From positions 3,100,001-3,164,000 of the forward strand of contig NZ_VMSF01000001.1 of NCBI RefSeq assembly GCF_009765225.1: DNA of 64,000 nt. Reading direction: 5' to 3'. The notes beneath the pieces are model-generated. The model was not told where the DNA came from, did no database searches, and was given only the letters and a program-made list of their open reading frames with translations. This stretch comes from Leifsonia sp. AG29. GTDB taxonomy: Bacteria; Actinomycetota; Actinomycetes; Actinomycetales; Microbacteriaceae. The translations under genes and the position numbers were made by a program. The first letter of the stretch is position 1. Every line of letters starts with the position of its first letter. Of the stretch, positions 1 through 7,898 are shown one piece after another.

Positions 1-56
1 ATCTGGACGTGGCGGCGCTTGAGCCCGCGGCGGTACGAGTCATTGTCCTCACGCAT
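1..56 (-). CDS. Amino-acid permease, N-terminus only (cut by window edge)
   Basis: Reading the minus strand from an ATG at 54-56 gives MREDNDSYRRGLKRRHVQ before the window ends. The pattern GLK-x-RHVQ is the hallmark start of AAT-type amino-acid permeases (GabP/AnsP/LysP style), where it directly precedes the first membrane helix. Upstream in frame a TGA follows closely and no other start lies between it and this ATG. No strong ribosome binding site is visible. Substrate cannot be told from 18 residues. The identification rests on this motif alone. Confidence 0.55.
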   Translation of the reverse strand, partial: MREDNDSYRRGLKRRHVQ

Positions 57-217
57 GCTGACAGTGAAGCATGTGGAGTTTCAGATGCGAACGGATGCGA
101 CGGATTGTGTTTCGGTATTCCGGATCGCGCCTGGCCTCGGTCTGGCCCCCGTCTACGGGCCAGAAGCGGAAGGCGCCGGTGCTCTAGGCTCTCACCACAC
201 CTCCGGAAGGCCACCCC

Positions 218-610
218 TTGACCCCTGTCCGCTGCGCCGTCGATGTCGCGCTCCGAGCCGCATCGCCCGCCGACCGCCCGCTGCTCCGCGCGCTGCTCCC
301 GGCCGCGTCGACGCACGACGGCGAGGCCCAGATCGCGATGGTGCTGGCCGACGGCGAGGCGGTGGGCGCTGTGGTCTACGACAGGTCGCCGGGGCGCGTC
401 CACCTGGTCGACCTCGTCGTGATGCCGACGCAGCGCGGCCGGGGGATCGCCTCCTCGGCGCTGCGCCTGCTCATCGGGCCGGGGACCATAGCGACCGCGA
501 CGGTTCGCGCCGACGACCGCAGAGCGCTCGCGCTGTGCGAGCGTCACGGGTTCACGGTCGTCGCGGAGCACGTCGGCCGCCTCCTGCTCGCGACCGGCGT
601 CGACGACTGA
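218..610 (+). CDS. GNAT family N-acetyltransferase
   Basis: A 130-residue protein with a compact GNAT fold. The acetyl-CoA binding motif A is visible as VVMPTQRGRGIASSALR, followed by a strand-helix segment (ALALCERHGFTVV) typical of the C-terminal half. It would transfer an acetyl group from acetyl-CoA to an unknown amine. The start is a TTG preceded by a GGAAGG ribosome binding site about 8 nt upstream. No ATG in frame gives a better fit. It converges on clpB with a GC-rich hairpin between them. Substrate unknown. Confidence 0.75.
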   Translation: MTPVRCAVDVALRAASPADRPLLRALLPAASTHDGEAQIAMVLADGEAVGAVVYDRSPGRVHLVDLVVMPTQRGRGIASSALRLLIGPGTIATATVRADDRRALALCERHGFTVVAEHVGRLLLATGVDD

Positions 611-612
611 CC

Positions 613-648
613 GGGGCGGCCGGCGGTCCGTGCGGACGGGGCCGCCCC
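613..648. terminator. GC-rich hairpin between convergent genes
   Basis: GGGGCGGCC (613-621) pairs perfectly with GGCCGCCCC (640-648), and the loop holds a further GTCC/GGAC stem. It sits in the 46-bp gap between the ends of the GNAT gene and clpB, so it can serve both strands. There is no U-tract, as is common for actinobacterial terminators. Confidence 0.55.
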
Positions 649-656
649 CGGCGCGG

Positions 657-2810
657 CTACTCGCGGTCGGCGGCCACCGTCAGCCGGTCGCCCTCCGGCG
701 CGAGGTCGACCCGGACGAGGTCGCCGTCGCGCACCTCCCCGGCGAGCAGGGCGGTCGCGAGGCGGTCATCGATCTCGCGCTGCATGAGGCGGCGGAGCGG
801 ACGGGCGCCGTACACCGGGTCGTAGCCGCGCTCCGCGAGCCAGCGCCGGGCGTCGGGCGTGACGGCCAGCTCGAGCCGCCGCTCCGCCAGGCGGCGCACC
901 AGGCGGTCGATGTTGAGCTCCACGATCTCGCCGAGCTCCTCCTGCGTCAGCGCCGAGAACACGACGATGTCGTCGAGGCGGTTGACGAACTCGGGCTTGA
1001 ACGCCTGCCGGACCATGGCGAGCACCGCCTCCTCTCGCTCGACCTCGTTGAGGGTCGGGTCGACGAGGTGCTGGCTGCCCAGGTTGGAGGTGAGGACCAG
1101 GATCGTGTTGCGGAAGTCGACCGTGCGGCCCTGGCCGTCGGTCAGCCTCCCGTCGTCGAGCACCTGCAGCAGCACGTCGAAGACCTCGGGATGCGCCTTC
1201 TCGACCTCGTCGAGGAGGATCACCGAGTACGGACGGCGGCGGACCGCCTCGGTCAGCTGGCCGCCCTGCTCGTAGCCGACGTATCCGGGAGGCGCGCCCA
1301 CGAGCCGCGAGACGGAGAACTTCTCGCCGTACTCGCTCATGTCGATCCGGACCATCGCCTTCTCGTCGTCGAAGAGGAACGCGGCGAGCGCCTTCGCGAG
1401 CTCCGTCTTGCCGACGCCGGTCGGGCCGAGGAACAGGAACGAGCCGGTCGGCCGGTCGGGGTCGGAGATGCCGGCCCGCGTGCGGCGCACGGCGTCGGCC
1501 ACCGCCTGAACGGCCTTCTTCTGGCCGATGATCCGGCGGCCGAGCTCGAACTCGAGATGCAGCAGCTTCTCGGTCTCGCCCTGCGTCAGCCGGTCGACGG
1601 GGATGCCCGTCCACGCGGCGACCACGGCGGCGATGTCGTCGGCCGTCACCTGCTCGTTCACCATGCGGGGGTGGCTGTGCTCGGCCTGCTCGGCCTCCGC
1701 GAGCTCGCGCTCGATCGCCGGGATCGTCTCGTACTCGATCCGCGACGCCTCCTGGTAGCGGCCGTCGCGCAGGGCGAGGTCGCGCCGGGTCTTGGCCTCC
1801 TCGAGCTGGGAGCGCAGCTCGCCGACGCGGTTCAGCGACGCCTTCTCGGCGCGCCAGCGGGCCTGCAACTCCTCGAGGCGGCCCTCCTGCTCGTGGAGGC
1901 GCTCCCGCAGTTGGGTGAGACGCTCCTTGCTGGCCTCGTCCTTCTCCTTCTTGAGGGCGAACTCCTCGAGCTTCATCCGCTCGACCTGGCGCTGCAGCGT
2001 GTCGATCTCGACCGGGGCCGAGTCGATCTCCATCTTGAGCCGCGACGCGGCCTCGTCGATGAGGTCGATGGCCTTGTCCGGCAGCTGCCGGGCCGTGATG
2101 TAGCGGTTCGACAGGGAGGCGGCGGCCACCAGCGCGGAGTCCTCGATGGTGACGCCGTGGTGGGCCTCGTACCGGCCCTTCAGCCCGCGGAGGATCGCGA
2201 CGGTGTCCTCGACGCTCGGCTCGCCCACGTACACCTGCTGGAACCGGCGCTCGAGCGCGGCGTCCTTCTCGATGAACTGGCGGTACTCGTCGAGCGTGGT
2301 CGCGCCGATGAGTCGCAGCTCGCCGCGGGCGAGCATCGGCTTCAGCATGTTGGAGGCGGCGACCGACCCCTCCCCGCCGCCGGCGCCCATGAGGATGTGG
2401 AGCTCGTCGACGAAGGTGATGATCTCGCCCTGGGCGTCGTTGATCTCCTTGAGGACGGCCTTCAGCCGCTCCTCGAACTGGCCGCGGTACATCGCACCGG
2501 CCACGAGCGCCGACAGGTCGAGCGCCACCAGCTGCTTGCCCTTCAGCGAGTCGGCCACGTCGCCCGCGACGATGCGCTGCGCGAGGCCCTCCACCACGGC
2601 GGTCTTGCCGACGCCGGGCTCGCCGATGAGCACGGGGTTGTTCTTGGTGCGCCGGGTCAGCACCTGGCTGACGCGGCGGATCTCGGCGTCACGCCCGATG
2701 ACCGGGTCGAGCTTGCCGCTCTTGGCGATCTCCGTGAGGTTCACGCCGTACTGCTCGAGTGCGCTCTTCGCCTCCTCCTGGGTGGAAGGCGCCCCTTGCA
2801 TGTTCGCCAT
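657..2810 (-). CDS. clpB: ClpB-type AAA+ disaggregase lacking the N domain
   Basis: A 717-residue Hsp100 chaperone that would use ATP to extract polypeptides from aggregates together with DnaK. Two AAA+ modules are present: Walker A GEPGVGKT near residue 67 and GPTGVGKT near 460, with matching Walker B sites (FVDELH, LLDEVE) and the pore loop [10 protein letters not shown] charged coiled-coil M domain ([12 protein letters not shown] region) lies between them, which marks ClpB rather than ClpA/C. Full-length ClpB is about 850-870 residues; here the first residues already enter the D1 region ([14 protein letters not shown]), so the mobile Clp_N domain is absent. No Clp_N-like frame lies upstream. 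A HAIR operator sits just upstream, tying it to the HspR regulon. Confidence 0.93.
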   Translation of the reverse strand: MANMQGAPSTQEEAKSALEQYGVNLTEIAKSGKLDPVIGRDAEIRRVSQVLTRRTKNNPVLIGEPGVGKTAVVEGLAQRIVAGDVADSLKGKQLVALDLSALVAGAMYRGQFEERLKAVLKEINDAQGEIITFVDELHILMGAGGGEGSVAASNMLKPMLARGELRLIGATTLDEYRQFIEKDAALERRFQQVYVGEPSVEDTVAILRGLKGRYEAHHGVTIEDSALVAAASLSNRYITARQLPDKAIDLIDEAASRLKMEIDSAPVEIDTLQRQVERMKLEEFALKKEKDEASKERLTQLRERLHEQEGRLEELQARWRAEKASLNRVGELRSQLEEAKTRRDLALRDGRYQEASRIEYETIPAIERELAEAEQAEHSHPRMVNEQVTADDIAAVVAAWTGIPVDRLTQGETEKLLHLEFELGRRIIGQKKAVQAVADAVRRTRAGISDPDRPTGSFLFLGPTGVGKTELAKALAAFLFDDEKAMVRIDMSEYGEKFSVSRLVGAPPGYVGYEQGGQLTEAVRRRPYSVILLDEVEKAHPEVFDVLLQVLDDGRLTDGQGRTVDFRNTILVLTSNLGSQHLVDPTLNEVEREEAVLAMVRQAFKPEFVNRLDDIVVFSALTQEELGEIVELNIDRLVRRLAERRLELAVTPDARRWLAERGYDPVYGARPLRRLMQREIDDRLATALLAGEVRDGDLVRVDLAPEGDRLTVAADRE

Positions 2811-2837
2811 TCGGTTGTCCTTTCACAGTTCAGCAAA

Positions 2838-2858
2838 CTTGAGTCTACAAGGCTCAAC
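2838..2858. promoter_or_regulatory. HAIR operator (HspR binding site) of clpB
   Basis: CTTGAGT-N7-GCTCAAC matches the HspR inverted repeat consensus CTTGAGT-N7-ACTCAAG at 12 of 14 fixed positions. It lies 28-48 bp upstream of the clpB start, placing the ClpB-like chaperone under the same repressor as the dnaK operon. Confidence 0.85.
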
Positions 2859-2946
2859 TTTGTTCGCGGAAGGGGTATTCCGAGATCCGCGACGGTTTCC
2901 CAGCGGGGCGGCGGGAAGTCGCGTTCCGCGGGAACCGGTCGCCCGG

Positions 2947-2952
2947 TACCCT
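2947..2952 (+). promoter_or_regulatory. -10 hexamer TACCCT, leaderless-type
   Basis: TACCCT ends 6 nt before the GTG at 2959, and there is no ribosome binding site. This spacing puts transcription start on or next to the start codon. Confidence 0.5.
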
Positions 2953-2958
2953 GGCCCG

Positions 2959-3516
2959 GTGACCTGGTCGATCCGAGCCGGAGGCGACGCCGATGTCCCC
3001 GCATGCGTCGAGCTGTGGGTCTCGGCCGTCGAGGCGCGTGACGGGTCGGCGCCGGAAGGGACCGCAGGGCGCGCCCGGTCGAAGTTCGCTCAGCGATGGG
3101 TCTCGTTCGCCGTCGCGGTCGCCGACGAGGGCGACAGCGGCAGGAGCGCCGGAACCGTCGGATTCGCCCTCGTCACCGAGACGGGCAACGGGTTCCCGAG
3201 TGATCCGCCCGGCGCCGCCTACCTCGGCATGGTCGCGGCAGCCCCAGGCTTCGCGCGCTCCGGGGTCGGAGGCGCGCTCCTCGATGCGGTGAGCTCGCAA
3301 GCGCTCGCCGGGCATCCCTCCCTGGTTCTGCACGTGCTGACGAGCAACACGGCGGCGCTGCGGCTCTACGAGAATCGCGGGTGGCGTCGGCACGGCGAGA
3401 TCTTCGCGCACCCCCTGAGCGGCGCCGACACGATCACGATGGTACTCGACGGCGCCGACGAGGGCCGGGCGACCGGCGGCCCGCGCCCAGCGCCGGAGGA
3501 CGGCCGGGCGGCCTGA
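2959..3516 (+). CDS. GNAT family N-acetyltransferase
   Basis: A 185-residue acetyltransferase. The coenzyme A pocket motif appears as [19 protein letters not shown], followed by the C-terminal element [18 protein letters not shown] that closes the GNAT fold. The start chosen is GTG at 2959, the first codon giving the usual N-terminal strand (TWSIRAGG); upstream in-frame sequence is only the opposite strand of clpB. Its last base overlaps the start of the next gene (TGATG), so the two are probably co-transcribed and translationally coupled. The acceptor substrate is unknown. Confidence 0.8.
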   Translation: MTWSIRAGGDADVPACVELWVSAVEARDGSAPEGTAGRARSKFAQRWVSFAVAVADEGDSGRSAGTVGFALVTETGNGFPSDPPGAAYLGMVAAAPGFARSGVGGALLDAVSSQALAGHPSLVLHVLTSNTAALRLYENRGWRRHGEIFAHPLSGADTITMVLDGADEGRATGGPRPAPEDGRAA

Positions 3517-3863
3517 TGGTCGATCCGATGGATGTCCGGGTCGTCCTCATCGACGGGCCGACGGCCGCGACCCTCGCGCAGGTGCTGCCGCTCCTCCTGC
3601 TCACACTGATGGTGGAGCAGCGCCGCGTGAAGCTCCACACGCGCGGGAGGAGCGTCGTGGTCACCCGCGTGCTCCTCGGAGCCTTCTTCCTCGCGTTCGC
3701 GGTCGTCGAGTCGGTCCTCGTGCTGTCGATCGACGGCTCCCTCATCCCCTTCAAGTGGACGGACCTCGCGATCTCGCTCGCGATCTTCGGGCTGCTCGCG
3801 GTGCTGTTCATGCTGTCGCTGCTGGAGGCGCCCGACGAGCGGGAGAAGCGGAAGCGGACGTGA
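3516..3863 (+). CDS. Small membrane protein of unknown function
   Basis: A 115-residue protein with three predicted membrane helices: about residues 18-33 (leucine-rich), 50-72 and 82-104. It ends in a strongly charged cytoplasmic tail (DEREKRKRT). The ATG overlaps the stop of the preceding acetyltransferase by one base. No recognised domain or catalytic motif. The coupling suggests a joint function with the acetyltransferase, but nothing in the sequence defines it. Confidence 0.7.
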   Translation: MVDPMDVRVVLIDGPTAATLAQVLPLLLLTLMVEQRRVKLHTRGRSVVVTRVLLGAFFLAFAVVESVLVLSIDGSLIPFKWTDLAISLAIFGLLAVLFMLSLLEAPDEREKRKRT

Positions 3864-3933
3864 GCCTGTGGACGTCATCCACCCGAGAATCCTGCCGGTG
3901 CGTCGCCCTCGCGCGAGGTGTAAGACGAGCAGC

Positions 3934-4368
3934 ATGAAGAGCTTCACCAACACGATCGACATCAACGCCCCAGCTCACGATGTGTACTCGGCACTGCGCG
4001 CCGTCGACGGCTATCCCTCCTGGCTCAAGCACTCCCTGGTCTACCACGGGACCCGCGTGCCCCCGAAGCAGGAGACGCCACCTGCCTACACGGACTCCAC
4101 CATGATCGGTCGGATGCGAGGCGAGCTGATCGACGACATCCCCGACCACGAGCTGCGCTTCCATCAGGCGAAGCAATCGGGTCGCGTCGACGCTCTCATC
4201 GTCTACGACATCGACGACTCAGGAGGCGCCACCCGCGTCACGCGTGTCGGCCGGCTGACGACGCACGGCGTCTACCGCGCCGTGGAGCCCATCTTCGTCC
4301 GGATGGCCGCGGCCGAGAGCCGTCGCACCATGGAGGCGCTCAAGACTCACGTCGAGCATGAGCGCTGA
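3934..4368 (+). CDS. SRPBCC (START-like) family protein
   Basis: A 144-residue protein beginning with the strand typical of polyketide cyclase/SRPBCC folds (FTNTIDINAPAHDVYSALR), then a curved sheet and a long C-terminal helix (SRRTMEALKTHVEHER). Such proteins bind hydrophobic ligands in a deep cavity. The first ATG at 3934 was preferred over a longer frame from 3868 because the fold starts there; a poor -10-like TAAGAC stands 7 nt upstream. Its last codons overlap the start of the next gene by 11 bp. Ligand unknown. Confidence 0.72.
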   Translation: MKSFTNTIDINAPAHDVYSALRAVDGYPSWLKHSLVYHGTRVPPKQETPPAYTDSTMIGRMRGELIDDIPDHELRFHQAKQSGRVDALIVYDIDDSGGATRVTRVGRLTTHGVYRAVEPIFVRMAAAESRRTMEALKTHVEHER

Positions 4369-4786
4369 CCACGGAGAGACCCCGCACGGAAGGCGTCAGG
4401 AAGAGACGGGCATGGGGAATGAGACAGGCTCGGGCTTGAGCAAGGACGGCGGTCGCGCCTCCCGGTGGAATGGGCGCGCGGTGCTGTACCTCGTGCTCTC
4501 GCTGGCGGGGCTGATCGGAACGTGGACGTTCAACATTGTCGCTGTCCTGCAGCACCGCGACTACCTCGGCGATTGGACGGGCAGCGGGCCGGCGGTCACC
4601 TCGCTGACGATCGATGTGCTCGTGGCCGCGACGGCGGCGATCGTGTTCATGATCGTGGAGGCGCGCCGGATCGGCATGCGGAGGGTCTGGGTCTACATCG
4701 TGCTGATCCCGCTCGTGGCATTCGCGTTCGCGTTCCCGCTGTTCCTCGCGATGCGCGAGCGGCACCTCGCCTCGCTCACTCGCTGA
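4358..4786 (+). CDS. DUF2834-like membrane protein
   Basis: A 142-residue protein. After a polar, poorly conserved N-terminus of about 38 residues come three membrane helices, with the conserved pattern W-TFN near the first, a D in the second helix (TIDVLVAATAAIVFMIVEARR) and a third helix ending RERHL. This matches the DUF2834 family, whose role is not known. An alternative start at ATG 4412 would remove most of the polar leader. It overlaps the SRPBCC gene by 11 bp, so an operon is likely. A palindromic repeat follows 4 bp after its stop. Confidence 0.6.
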   Translation: MSADHGETPHGRRQEETGMGNETGSGLSKDGGRASRWNGRAVLYLVLSLAGLIGTWTFNIVAVLQHRDYLGDWTGSGPAVTSLTIDVLVAATAAIVFMIVEARRIGMRRVWVYIVLIPLVAFAFAFPLFLAMRERHLASLTR

Positions 4787-4790
4787 CGCA

Positions 4791-4848
4791 CGAGGTGCTC
4801 GCAGATGCTTTGGCCGACGGCGTGTCGGCAGCAACTACGAGCACCTCG
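4791..4848 (+). repeat. 58-bp palindromic dispersed element, copy 1
   Basis: One of three 58-bp copies in this window (others at 20728 and 58810). The ends are CGAGGTGCTCG and CGAGCACCTCG; here the pairing extends outward to a perfect 13-bp inverted repeat at 4789-4801 and 4838-4850. The centre carries CGGCGTGTCGG. It lies between convergent genes and could act as a bidirectional terminator. Confidence 0.85.
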
Positions 4849-4900
4849 TGGAGGGAGGGCGGGCCCTACGAGGCCGCACCGCTCCGAATTCAGCCCCGGA

Positions 4901-6427
4901 TCAGCGCGCCGGGTCGCGGTCGTCCACGTTCGGCGGCGCGGCGGCGTCCAGCTCCGCCGGGAGCTCCAGCGGGCGACGGCTGTAGTACTCCTTCGCCTTG
5001 CCGTAGAAGAGGAACAGCGGCAGCAGTCCGAGGACGATCAGGCCGAGGCCGAGGATGTTCACCACCCACGCGGCGTTCGCGAAGTTCTGCCAGATCCCGG
5101 CCACGAAGATGTACCCCATGAAGACCGCGCCGGCCGCAGGCCACAACCCGATCAGGATGAAGTTCTTCGCCGACTTGAGGAGCACCCGGCGGTACGCGAT
5201 CACGACCGCCAGACCCGCGAGGGTGTAGTAGAACGCGATCTGGATGCCGATGGAGGCGATGGCGTTGGTCATGATCTGACCGACGCTGCCGCCGAACACG
5301 TTCGAGAGGATGAAGAGCAGCACGGAGACGGCGACCACGACGAGCGTGGCGAACGCGGGCGTCTTCCAGCGCGGGTGGAGCGTCCCGAAGACCTTCGGGA
5401 TCGTGTGGTCGCGACCCATCGAGAAGAGCGTGCGCGTCACCTGGATCAGCGTGGTCTCGAGGGTGGCGATCGTCGACAGGGCGACCGCGATCACCAGCAG
5501 CTTGCCTCCGATGCCCGGCCACACCGCTTCGCCGAGGACCGAGAGGATGTTCGCACTGTTGGCCTCGATCGTCTTCGCGGGGAGGATGACCATGGTCGCG
5601 ATCGTGAAGATCTCGAACAGCAGGAACACGATGATGACGCCGATGATGCCCGCGGAGCCGGCGTTCCGGTGACCGTCCTTCGTCTCCTCGTTGAGGTTCG
5701 ACGAGACGTCCCAGCCCCAGTAGTAGAAGGCGGCGACCAGCGCGGCCGAGACGAACACGTTCGCGCCGGTCAGGTGGCTGAAGCCGAGCCAGTCCCACGA
5801 GAAGGAGGGACCGCCGTGCTTGCCGCTGGCCGCGTGCGTGATCATCAGGACGGCGAAGAGGACCAGGATGGCGACCTCGATGAGCGACATGATCCACTGG
5901 GCCCGGGCCGTGACGTGAACGCCGAACAGGACGCACGCGGCCATCACCAGGAACCAGACTGCACCCACAGCGGTGACCAGCAGCGTGTTGTTTGCCTGGT
6001 CGGGGGCGAAGAGCGTGACCGTCATCGCACCGGCCGGCAGCGCGCCCGCGACCATGAAGATCGTCGCCGAGATGACGACGGCCCAGCCGGACAGGAACCC
6101 GAGGATCGGGTGCAGCGCCCGCGCCACCCACGAGTAGGAGGCGCCCGCGTTGACGTCGGCGCGGCCGAGGTAGAGGAACGCCCAGGCGATCCCGAGCATC
6201 GGGATGCCGCACCAGAGGAGCGCTGCGGGCGCTCCGAGGGCGGCGACACCGACGAGGGTGGCCGTGGTGGCGGCGATCGAGTAAGCCGGCGCGCTGCCGG
6301 CCACCGCCATCACGATCGAGCCGGCGGCACTCACGCCGTTGGCCTGCAGCTTGTGCTCGCCGTCACCGGGCGGAACGGCCCCGTCACTCCGGACGTTCTT
6401 GTCCGGGCGGGAATTGGTCTGCGTCAT
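4901..6427 (-). CDS. APC superfamily amino-acid/polyamine permease
   Basis: A 508-residue integral membrane transporter with about 12 helices. The N-terminal region shows the APC signature (LQANGVSAAGSIVMAVAGSAPAY, then DVNAGASYSWVARAL), in which the unwound first helix binds the amino acid. A short acidic cytoplasmic tail ends the protein (NVDDRDPAR). The start is ATG 6427, with GGGAGA a few bases upstream; the frame stays open further upstream but that part has no transporter features. Probably a proton-coupled amino-acid or amine importer. It is a single-gene unit. Substrate not defined. Confidence 0.85.
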   Translation of the reverse strand: MTQTNSRPDKNVRSDGAVPPGDGEHKLQANGVSAAGSIVMAVAGSAPAYSIAATTATLVGVAALGAPAALLWCGIPMLGIAWAFLYLGRADVNAGASYSWVARALHPILGFLSGWAVVISATIFMVAGALPAGAMTVTLFAPDQANNTLLVTAVGAVWFLVMAACVLFGVHVTARAQWIMSLIEVAILVLFAVLMITHAASGKHGGPSFSWDWLGFSHLTGANVFVSAALVAAFYYWGWDVSSNLNEETKDGHRNAGSAGIIGVIIVFLLFEIFTIATMVILPAKTIEANSANILSVLGEAVWPGIGGKLLVIAVALSTIATLETTLIQVTRTLFSMGRDHTIPKVFGTLHPRWKTPAFATLVVVAVSVLLFILSNVFGGSVGQIMTNAIASIGIQIAFYYTLAGLAVVIAYRRVLLKSAKNFILIGLWPAAGAVFMGYIFVAGIWQNFANAAWVVNILGLGLIVLGLLPLFLFYGKAKEYYSRRPLELPAELDAAAPPNVDDRDPAR

Positions 6428-6644
6428 TGCTCTCCCTGCCATTCGGGTACGCGGCTTCGGGGCCGCGGTGGTACGACAGGGGGACGTTAGCAACATCCCG
6501 GCGCCGCCACAAGAGCATTACGACGGATTCGGTCGCGGATTCGGGAACTCACAACCGGATCCGGAAGTGTCCACGGCCGATCACAGGCGTTCTCAGCATA
6601 GGGAGAGCGTCCTTTTCCTTCGCCGGACGACGGACGCCGGCAGG

Positions 6645-7766
6645 TCAATCCCGACGGGACGCGGTGATCGTGAACTTGCTGTTCCGCGCGATCTGGCGCG
6701 TGGGCCCGACCGCCCGCTCGAGGGCCGGCCGGTAACCCAGGTGGGAGTTCCAGACCGTCCACAACTCGCCCCCGCGTGCGAGCACCCGGCCGGCTTCAGC
6801 GAACATGCGGAGCGCCACCCCCGTGTGCACGGCGGCCCCGATGTGGAACGGCGGATTCAGCACGACGAGGTCCGCGGAGGCGTCGGGCAGGGATGCGAGC
6901 AGGTCCTCCCGGAGCACGGTCACCCGATCGGCGACACCGTTCGCGGCAGCGGTGGCCCGGGCGGAAGCAGTCGCGGCAGCCGACTGATCGACAGCGGTCA
7001 CCTGCAGCGACGGCCGTCGCACCGCCAGGGCGGCGGCGAGCACGCCGGTGCCGCAGCCGAGATCGACGGCCGTGCGGGCCGACGGCACCGCTTCGTCGAG
7101 CACCGACAGGAGGAACCGCGTGCCGATATCGACGGAGGTCCCGGCGAAGGCCGCTCCGTGGGCGCACACCCACAGCCCGGACTCGGCGTCGAGCGCGCGC
7201 TCCGGCCAGCGGTCGAGCACGGTCGCCGCGGCAGGGTGCGGCTCGCTGACCGTGAGGACCCGTGCCTTCTGCCGCGCGAGCGACGCCTCCACCGAACCGA
7301 AGACCTCGGAGAGCACGCCGTTCATCGCGAGCGTCATGTGCTTGAGCATGCCCCCCGCGAAAACCGTCACGGACGGATGAGCGTGCTCGGCGATGAGGGT
7401 GGCGGTCTCGGCCAGCGCGTCGAGGCTCCGAGGGAGGCGCAGCAGGACGGTTCGCACTCCCCGGACCAGCGACTCGTCCAGCGGACGGTGCTCGAACGCG
7501 TCACTGAGGCCGAGGTCGGCGGCGTTCGCGTCGAGCGCGCGCTCGGCGGTGACCGGGTCTTGGCGGACGCGGATGTCCCGCGCGCCGCGATCGGCGGCGG
7601 CGAGCGTCAGGGCGCCGTACGAATCGCCGATGACCGCGAGCGGGGAGGCGAGGACGGCGTCCCCGGCGAGGTCGGCGATGAGGCGGTCGGCGGCGTCCGA
7701 CGCGAACAGGTTGGGCGCCTCCACATCGGGCCGGCGCCGGAGGCGCTCGTACGGGAAGCCGGTCAC
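6645..7766 (-). CDS. Class I SAM-dependent methyltransferase, RsmC/RlmG-like
   Basis: A 373-residue protein with two domains. The C-terminal half is a Rossmann methyltransferase with SAM motif VDLGCGTGVLAAALA, acidic ribose-binding TAVDQS, and the catalytic motif NPPFH that marks N2-guanine methyltransferases acting on rRNA (RsmC G1207 of 16S, RlmG G1835 of 23S). The N-terminal half is the degenerate methyltransferase-like domain usual in that family. The start is GTG 7766, directly after a strong GGGAGGAGGGG ribosome binding site. The exact target base is not decided by sequence. Confidence 0.82.
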   Translation of the reverse strand: MTGFPYERLRRRPDVEAPNLFASDAADRLIADLAGDAVLASPLAVIGDSYGALTLAAADRGARDIRVRQDPVTAERALDANAADLGLSDAFEHRPLDESLVRGVRTVLLRLPRSLDALAETATLIAEHAHPSVTVFAGGMLKHMTLAMNGVLSEVFGSVEASLARQKARVLTVSEPHPAAATVLDRWPERALDAESGLWVCAHGAAFAGTSVDIGTRFLLSVLDEAVPSARTAVDLGCGTGVLAAALAVRRPSLQVTAVDQSAAATASARATAAANGVADRVTVLREDLLASLPDASADLVVLNPPFHIGAAVHTGVALRMFAEAGRVLARGGELWTVWNSHLGYRPALERAVGPTRQIARNSKFTITASRRD

Positions 7767-7800
7767 GCCCCTCCTCCCGTCGGCTCCGAACCACCCTAGT

Positions 7801-7875
7801 GCCCACCATCGAGTCCCCGAGGAATGCACGAGAATCGCGGGAAAACGCGAACTCTGGGGGGACTCGATGGTGGGC
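7801..7875. repeat. Long nested inverted repeat between two minus-strand genes
   Basis: GCCCACCATCGAGTCCCC (7801-7818) pairs perfectly with 7858-7875. The 39-nt interior carries its own TCGCG/CGCGA stem around GGAAAA. It occupies most of the 132-bp gap after the GH3 gene and may end its transcription. An 18-bp perfect arm is longer than a terminator needs, so it may also be a mobile palindromic repeat. Confidence 0.75.
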
Positions 7876-7898
7876 GGAGGCGGGAGGAGGGGGCGGGG

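Noticed and set aside
630-3041. 803-residue open frame opposite clpB, and similar long frames such as 7824-11765 and 12149-14092
   Set aside because: They are mirror frames of real genes, a usual effect of high GC third positions. They have no domains, skewed composition (Arg, Asp, Glu, Val) and no starts.
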